Positions 61,001 through 64,000 of a stretch of DNA of 64,000 nt are shown here, one piece after another (position 1 is the first letter of the stretch; the number at the start of each line of letters is the position of its first letter). Under the pieces are notes generated by a model that was not told where the DNA came from, did not search any database, and saw nothing but the letters and a program-made list of their open reading frames with translations. Made by a program: the position numbers and the translations under genes. Origin of the DNA: Paragonimus westermani. Taxonomy: Eukaryota; Platyhelminthes; Trematoda; Plagiorchiida; Troglotrematidae. The stretch is taken from the NCBI GenBank assembly GCA_008508345.1, contig QNGE01001682.1:62001-126000 (forward strand), read 5' to 3'.

Positions 61001-61273
61001 GAAACGGTGCTTTACGATATGGCCGCCGATACGTACCCCACATTCTTTCACACCGTCAACCAGTAGACTATGACCTCCAACCGTCTTGATCATCATGGAT
61101 GTCGGTTCTAGGTTTTGCTTTTCGGCACGAGCAATCAACGAAATAGCTGCCCCTGTATCGACTAAACACTGTTCTACCTCTCCATCAACTTCAACCCTTG
61201 TATGTACGGCCCCCTTCTCAATCGCTCCCATTACTAGTCGACCCGCCCAACAAAAAGAACAATCACGAAACAC
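57980..61273 (-). CDS. pol: Inner Gypsy pol polyprotein (PR-RT-RNaseH-IN)
   Basis: A 1097-codon frame with all Gypsy enzyme domains in order. The aspartic protease has CLVDTGAAISLI at residues 36-47. RT (about 215-400) shows FCVDFRRLN, VLDLRSGYWQVPI, MPFGLSGAPFTF and the catalytic VAVYGDDIVIYS (YGDD at about 338-341). RNase H begins at FIVATDASDRGIGAV (about 483) and includes YSTIEKECLAIVWAL and TDHKPLEW. Integrase has the H..H..CQQC zinc domain (about 700-740), then MDLMGPFP, LTDQGPCF and HPQTNGLTERN carrying the D, D, E residues. A basic C-terminal tail follows; no chromodomain is seen. The protein is probably made as a Gag-Pol fusion by -1 frameshifting, so the first ATG of this frame need not be the start. 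The last roughly 20 residues come from the outer element. Confidence 0.95.
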   Translation of the reverse strand: MFRDCSFCWAGRLVMGAIEKGAVHTRVEVDGEVEQCLVDTGAAISLIARAEKQNLEPTSMMIKTVGGHSLLVDGVKECGVRIGGHIVKHRFIVSPETRQTILGADFLAATDAVIDLKLKKLSTKYGSLTLIGQRKDSVNQVRKVKTPSCTAPLLQSTVEKYAEVFTTDDDPYGFCNWIAHEIPTTGTFRPHGPRRIPVHLEEELRRQIQNMLSEDVIEEANSPYNSPVLLVKKSNGKYRFCVDFRRLNEVTQNTVVPIPSVADIFDKLQQAKLFTVLDLRSGYWQVPIKPTDREKTAFTVGEKQYQFKRMPFGLSGAPFTFRRLMVQLVKRLDNVAVYGDDIVIYSNTESEHAAHIDAVLNRIKNSGLRINADKSQLGRSSVVLLGHKVGQGEIKPLPEKILTIREAMAPNSKRTLRQFLGQAGYYSRFVKNFHSIALPLYELLRKDKKFEWTDDAQRAFKRVQQAMNEQQLTLKLPNTKETFIVATDASDRGIGAVLKQKEGVIEYASRVLTPTEQKYSTIEKECLAIVWALDKWRPYLLGQQFHVETDHKPLEWIMTARDPRGKLARWALRLQEYDFTINHVPGLSNCVADFLSRPQVDDELPKVTVGVNGLIMEQDPQTLVRLQRQDKVLRKVIEALARGVRIPTNTKDEELKIIASQWKRVGLNSAGVLTWQRGVGHPCVVVIPRQLRRKVVADCHEMAHTGCTRTYDLLQQRAYWPKMKEDVTTYVLACQQCQLLKSDNRGAQQPLQPIPVSEIGELWSMDLMGPFPLSARGNQYVLVMTEHFTRWIEATGVPDQKASTVGDMVMKHIVANHGVPKAILTDQGPCFESDEFRTRMQQLGIKRIRTTPYHPQTNGLTERNNRTVKEWLSAKGGDWESALPLVLLAYRASVQASTKKSPFQLMYGRTPRLPVDQDIGVWPECIDSTKELVTERERAQRNLKASQARTKEKSARQRFGKTRMFNLGERVKYRDHRNTGASGPGSRKLLPKWKGPYLVISRRGPVYTIKKDGETKRVHASELATWHEMPARRTRRSIIREETPRRSERIRRQMRRNQGTSEGGGVLYNRQFRCECFVPSVLCQTQQLQRWRLNYAA
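58048..58077 (-). repeat. Inner Gypsy 3' LTR remnant (about 30 bp)
   Basis: TGTTGTATAACAGGCAGTTT plus about ten further bases matches the start of the 5' LTR at 62317 with one substitution. The match stops at GAGT, after which the outer element resumes. It is preceded by a polypurine tract, as an LTR should be. Confidence 0.8.
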
Positions 61274-61980
61274 TTTATTTTTAGACCTCTGAGACCGCCG
61301 GATTGGGCAATCCTTCTTCCAATGTCCTTTTTTCCACAGATGAAGCAGCCTCCTGGTTGATCGTTCTTCCGTGCTGCTGTTTTCAGGGCAGCTACATCCG
61401 CTGCGAGTTGCTCCATTGCCTTCTGCATTACCTCCAATGTCTTCTTGTCCGTATTGCTGTTTGAATCCACTGAGGCCACGGACATTACTGCCAACTCCCG
61501 TGTCACCTTCGCCAGATCGTCAAGGTCCATCGGCCGGGCGACATGGGCAATACGGACTTGGTCGCGAACCTCCATCGGGAGACCTTCAATAAACTGCTCC
61601 GTTAACAACTGCCGTCGTGATTCTTGATCCAATCCTGGCAGAGCCCTGTCCAGCAAACCTTGCAGAGTGGTGGCAAACACGGACGGGTCCGCTCCTTGTC
61701 CAAGCCTGGCCGCCTTGAACCGCCGCATGGCCTCCTGGCGGTCGGCCGGGCTGTCAAACGCAGCCACCAGCGTCTCCTTCGCAGCAGCCCACTCCATCTT
61801 CGCAGGGCCTCTTCGCGCTGCGTCCAGCACCGCCTTCGCCCTGCCCTTCACCAGCGTCCGCAGGGCAGCCAGCTTCCCACGGTTGGTCTTGACTCCGACC
61901 ACTTCGGCCACGTCCTTCAAGTCCTCCAGGAACGTCCGGACGTCTCCATCTTCGAACGGCTGTGGCCAGGGAATCTTCAT
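61234..61980 (-). CDS. gag: Inner Gypsy Gag
   Basis: Structural protein of the nested element. The frame is open from 62175, but the upstream part lies in the LTR; the likely start is the ATG at 61980 (MKIPWPQPFEDGDVRTFLED), just after the primer-binding-like site. The helical core (VKGRAKAVLDAARRGP, FATTLQGLLDRALPG, LLTEQFIEGLP) resembles the capsid-like part of Gypsy Gags, followed by a coiled stretch (LEVMQKAMEQLAADVAALKT) and CFICGKK, the first half of a CCHC zinc knuckle. In the gag frame the knuckle is not completed and translation stops at 61234. After a -1 shift the H and last C appear. The coding sequence is notably GC-rich compared with its surroundings. Confidence 0.85.
   Translation of the reverse strand: MKIPWPQPFEDGDVRTFLEDLKDVAEVVGVKTNRGKLAALRTLVKGRAKAVLDAARRGPAKMEWAAAKETLVAAFDSPADRQEAMRRFKAARLGQGADPSVFATTLQGLLDRALPGLDQESRRQLLTEQFIEGLPMEVRDQVRIAHVARPMDLDDLAKVTRELAVMSVASVDSNSNTDKKTLEVMQKAMEQLAADVAALKTAARKNDQPGGCFICGKKDIGRRIAQSGGLRGLKIKCFVIVLFVGRVD
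61327..61333 (-). promoter_or_regulatory. Probable -1 ribosomal frameshift site A AAA AAG
   Basis: Read on the - strand, GGA AAA AAG in the gag frame contains the canonical slippery heptamer A AAA AAG. Pol lies exactly one base back (-1) relative to gag, and the frames overlap here. Slipping at this site turns CFICGKK-DIG into CFICGKK-GHWKKDC, which completes a CCHC knuckle. A downstream stimulatory structure was not analysed. A one-base sequencing or copy error in the A run is the alternative. Confidence 0.65.
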
Positions 61981-61984
61981 CCTC

Positions 61985-62002
61985 GCGTTCGTCACGGCAC
62001 CA
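61985..62002 (-). other. Primer-binding-site-like sequence
   Basis: TGGTGCCGTGACGAACGC on the - strand begins with TGG, the complement of a tRNA CCA end, and lies two bases after a CA that can end the 5' LTR and 22 bases before (upstream of) the likely gag ATG. I did not match it to a particular tRNA. Confidence 0.45.
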
Positions 62003-62004
62003 GT

Positions 62005-62317
62005 TGCTGTGTCCGCAAAATGCGCTTGGCCAACAAGTTGGTTTGTTGCGCAAACTTCCGTATAGGTCATGTCAAAAACTAAACCACAAACGCGTACACT
62101 CATTTGCACGACGGACATGCACTCACATACATTGGGTGACAGTACGTGGTCATTGGCCTTGGTGAGAGTTCTCACACAGCATGTTCACACTGTTCCGATA
62201 GTCTCTTATTGTTCGTCGTGTTCTTGGCTTGTCCTTTTGTTCCTGAATTTCGCCTGTGGGTAATACACTACTTGCGAGTAGTATACTACTCACAAAGAAA
62301 CTGCCTGTTATACAACA
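62005..62317 (-). repeat. Inner Gypsy 5' LTR
   Basis: It starts TGTTGTATAACAGGCAG at 62317, where the outer protease frame is interrupted, and plausibly ends ...CACAGCA at 62005 just before the primer-binding-like site, giving about 313 bp. The inner end is inferred from the TG...CA rule and the primer site because the 3' LTR is too short to confirm it. It contains an in-frame TAG about 30 bases in, which would end pol in a complete element. Confidence 0.65.
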
Positions 62318-63063
62318 ACCGGCCGTCTTCCTGGTTCGGTGAACAGTTGAGCTTTAATCTTTGTGCGTCTTCCTAAACTGTTCGTAAAAATATTGGGGAA
62401 CTTATCTGGTGGCTGTTGCACAAAATCATTATAGTTTTCTGGAGACTGCAGCCACGTCACAAAATTTCGACAAATGAATAACGTTATGTGCGTCTCAAAC
62501 AAAGTTAAACAATACATTCCACAGGCCAGTTTTTCCATCCAGTCTGCACGCAAAAGATTTGGATGGTTTTCAGGGGATATGTAGCAAACGCCAGATTCAC
62601 ATTTACCACGAAAACAGAAAATACACGTTAACTCGTCAAGAAGAGGAACCTGGTGTCCACTAACGTTATCGGCTACTCTTTTTGTTGGCCTGTACAATGG
62701 TCTTCCTAGATTGATCCACGTTAGACGAGGAATGATTGTGACATTCGACGCAGTATCTACCTGCAACGTAACGTGGTGATTCTCAATGTGAAAAGTCATA
62801 TATTCCCGTCTGCCACCAATATCACTAGCTGTGGTAAACACCACGTTGGATTGATGATGTACACGGAAGCCTTGGGTTAAATACATGTGGTGTGGTTCCT
62901 TGTGACTCACACAATTACGCTGTTGGCACTTGTCTGCTATACAGGCAAAATCGAACGAAATGCCACTGTCCACACAGCGAATAAGCGGAAGATGACCGTT
63001 GAGTACGAAAAGGTACTTCACAACGAACATATGATGGACAACTGCGTCTTGTAACTCGGTCAA
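62318..63063 (-). pseudogene. Outer Gypsy: protease region
   Basis: Open frame of about 250 codons. The central part encodes a retroviral-type aspartic protease: VTLQVDTASNVTIIPRLTW with active-site DTAS, then RVADNVSGHQVPLLDELTC, GVCYISPENHPNLLRADWM. Downstream, RRTKIKAQLFTEPGRRPV is the linker that normally runs straight into RT, but the nested element begins there and the frame closes a few codons later inside its LTR. The missing continuation is found at 58047. DTAS in place of DTG/DSG is usual in this Gypsy group. N-terminal cysteines (CIADKCQQRNC) may be a remnant of a zinc knuckle. Confidence 0.8.
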
Positions 63064-63835
63064 ATGATGCTATGTCAGTGGGAGAGAAAGTTGATTGCAA
63101 CATTTATGAATCATGTTTAAGATTCATTAGGCGCGTGTATTCCGCCGTTAATTCCTGAACTAACAGTTCTATTCAGGAATTCGATTCGCCAGAAGACGCG
63201 TTCGTATATCGACATCCTCTGAAGATGTCAACCCGACAACAAATATCAGACCTTTGAACTGCGAGTCCAAGATCTGCTTTAACTGGAAGCGTTCACACTC
63301 CCGGTTCACCTTACTATATCGTACTGTAGCATATCGAGGAATTTTCAATCAATTGTATCTAATGTTGAACACAGGTGTTTTTTCACCAAAAATGGAGCAC
63401 GGTTTTGCAACAGCATCTTTCGAAGTGAATTCACGAGAATACTGCGGAAGAATATAGTTGCAATATTGTGCGTGTTCAGTTGCACCTAGTTTCTGTATTA
63501 GCAGGCGTACTTTGGCGAATTCGCGCAGCGTGGCTGCATCAACAAAGATAATATCTTAGTAACACTGATACCAGGAAGTAAATGTCACACCATTATCTGG
63601 GTTATAATTACACCCATGAATATTGGTTACCAAGGTCTCCAGCTTCAGTTCCGAAGTGGCGGTTGAATGTGACGTAGTCAGGGAGGTTAGTTGTGCTGTG
63701 AGTGACTCAAAATTTTTATCATTCGTCTGCTGCTGTTCTAAAAGATGTTGCTGGTAATGTTACATCATTTCCTGTTGCTGTTCGATCTGATCCTGTTGTT
63801 GCTGCATTTTCCTCTGTTACTACCTAGCCTTTTAA
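63064..63835 (-). pseudogene. Outer Gypsy: Gag relic
   Basis: On the - strand, a glutamine-rich start (MQQQQDQIEQQQEMM, near 63800) is followed by a stop and LEQQQTNDKNFESLTAQL. After frame breaks come TFTSWYQCY, AATLREFAKVRLLIQKLGAT, YCNYILPQYSREFTSKDAVA, FGEKTPVFNIRYN and RECERFQLKQILDSQFKGLI, ending VGLTSSEDVDIRTRLLANRI. The order (Q-rich N-terminus, a W..RY..I segment, KVRLLL.KL, YILP, FNIRY, LIFV.GL.S..D.DIRTRLL) is that of Gag in the same Gypsy group as the DTAS protease. At least four stops are present. Confidence 0.75.
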
Positions 63836-64000
63836 TCACCCCCCAAATTCACATTGTACTTGCCTAACAAACTGCTTGATCAGTTGATTTGAGTAGCCGT
63901 TCCTCAAGGTTTTCGACCCAAGTAATACCTCACGTTGATTTCCAATCTACTTCCATTCTTGTTGAACACTCCAGCACTTTTCCTAGTATTGTTCACTTGA
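63836..64000 (-). other. Probable leader of the outer Gypsy element
   Basis: Sequence upstream of the outer gag start. By position it should hold the 5' untranslated region and perhaps part of the LTR, but no LTR end can be recognised before the window stops. Confidence 0.3.

Larger units (their letters stand above)
58048..62317 (-). mobile_element. Inner Gypsy LTR retrotransposon, nearly intact
   Basis: About 4.27 kb on the - strand. Visible parts, in element order: 5' LTR (62317 to about 62005, starting TGTTGTATAAC), a primer-binding-like site beginning TGGTGCC at 62002, gag from about 61980, overlapping pol in the -1 frame, a polypurine tract (GAAGGGGGAGGAG, about 58078-58090) and only the first 30 bases of the 3' LTR (58077-58048). 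Both main frames are fully open, in contrast to the outer element. It interrupts that element between its protease and RT. No clear target duplication could be read, probably because the 3' end is truncated. Confidence 0.9.
55395..63835 (-). mobile_element. Outer Gypsy LTR retrotransposon (decayed), split by a nested element
   Basis: Gag, protease, RT, RNase H and integrase remains follow one another on the - strand in Gypsy order, interrupted at 58048-62317 by a younger Gypsy element. Frames contain many stops and shifts. The protease has the DTAS signature and the integrase tail has HHGAKAQEYHPGD, both usual in a Gypsy group widespread in invertebrates, including flatworms. The 5' LTR is beyond the right edge of the window. 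Confidence 0.85.

Noticed and set aside
58036..61292. Many + strand frames of 60-108 codons across the Gypsy pol
   Set aside because: All are antisense to the long pol frame with complete enzyme motifs.
61624..62082. 152- and 132-codon + frames opposite gag
   Set aside because: They are antisense to GC-rich gag; open antisense frames are expected from its codon composition.
1..64000. CRISPR arrays, bacterial operons, rRNA genes or riboswitches
   Set aside because: No regularly spaced direct repeats, no compact gene clusters and no rRNA-like sequence were seen; the splice signals and retroelements are eukaryotic.

Overview
The window looks like nuclear DNA from a flatworm, most likely a digenean trematode (fluke). 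This is inferred from one intron-rich animal gene spread over more than 13 kb and from dense, layered remains of retroelements typical of flukes: LINEs, Penelope-like elements with GIY-YIG domains, Gypsy LTR elements and a Tc1/IS630-like transposase. Nothing bacterial is visible (no operons, CRISPR or rRNA). Species cannot be fixed from the sequence alone.

One host gene can be supported. It is the C-terminal half of a prominin (CD133 family, five-transmembrane glycoprotein) on the + strand in eight exons: 12998-13148, 14517-14678, 16110-16506, 16862-17011, 19104-19172, 23087-23260, 24774-24929 and 26084-26205. All seven splice joins are phase-compatible. The product runs from the end of the second extracellular loop through TM3, a short cytoplasmic loop, TM4, a loop of about 290 residues, TM5 and a short basic tail. 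Upstream exons (first loop, TM1, TM2) were not found in the window. The first 12.9 kb may be a large repeat-filled intron or the gene may start outside the window.

Layout by region. 0.5-1.65 kb: LINE reverse transcriptase (RT) relic (+). 1.9-4.0 kb: LINE relic (-) carrying a 5'-truncated Penelope-like insertion with a 12-bp target duplication. 5.0-6.2 kb: an inverted repeat and a dead Tc1/IS630-type transposase (+). 6.8-8.4 kb: LINE RT plus three stacked copies of its 3' tail (+). 8.7-10.2 kb: a second Penelope-like element (-) with an internally inverted GIY-YIG segment. 13-26.2 kb: prominin. 26.4-28.4 kb: an inverted copy of the LINE at 51.8-54.75 kb. 28-51 kb: mostly unrecognised AT-rich sequence with LINE scraps at about 29.8, 42.5 and 43.5 kb. 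47.2-48.3 kb: a second copy of the LINE at 1.9-4.0 kb, without the Penelope insertion.

The right end (55.4-63.8 kb) is a nested pair of Gypsy elements on the - strand. A decayed outer element is split between protease and RT by a young inner element (58048-62317) with open gag and pol frames. The inner gag and pol overlap in a -1 relation, with a slippery heptamer inside the gag zinc knuckle. The inner 3' LTR is reduced to about 30 bp. I found no new cellular system. The most unusual features are the frameshift arrangement, the truncated LTR junction, the filled/empty Penelope site pair and a 675-bp identical tract in otherwise diverged repeats.
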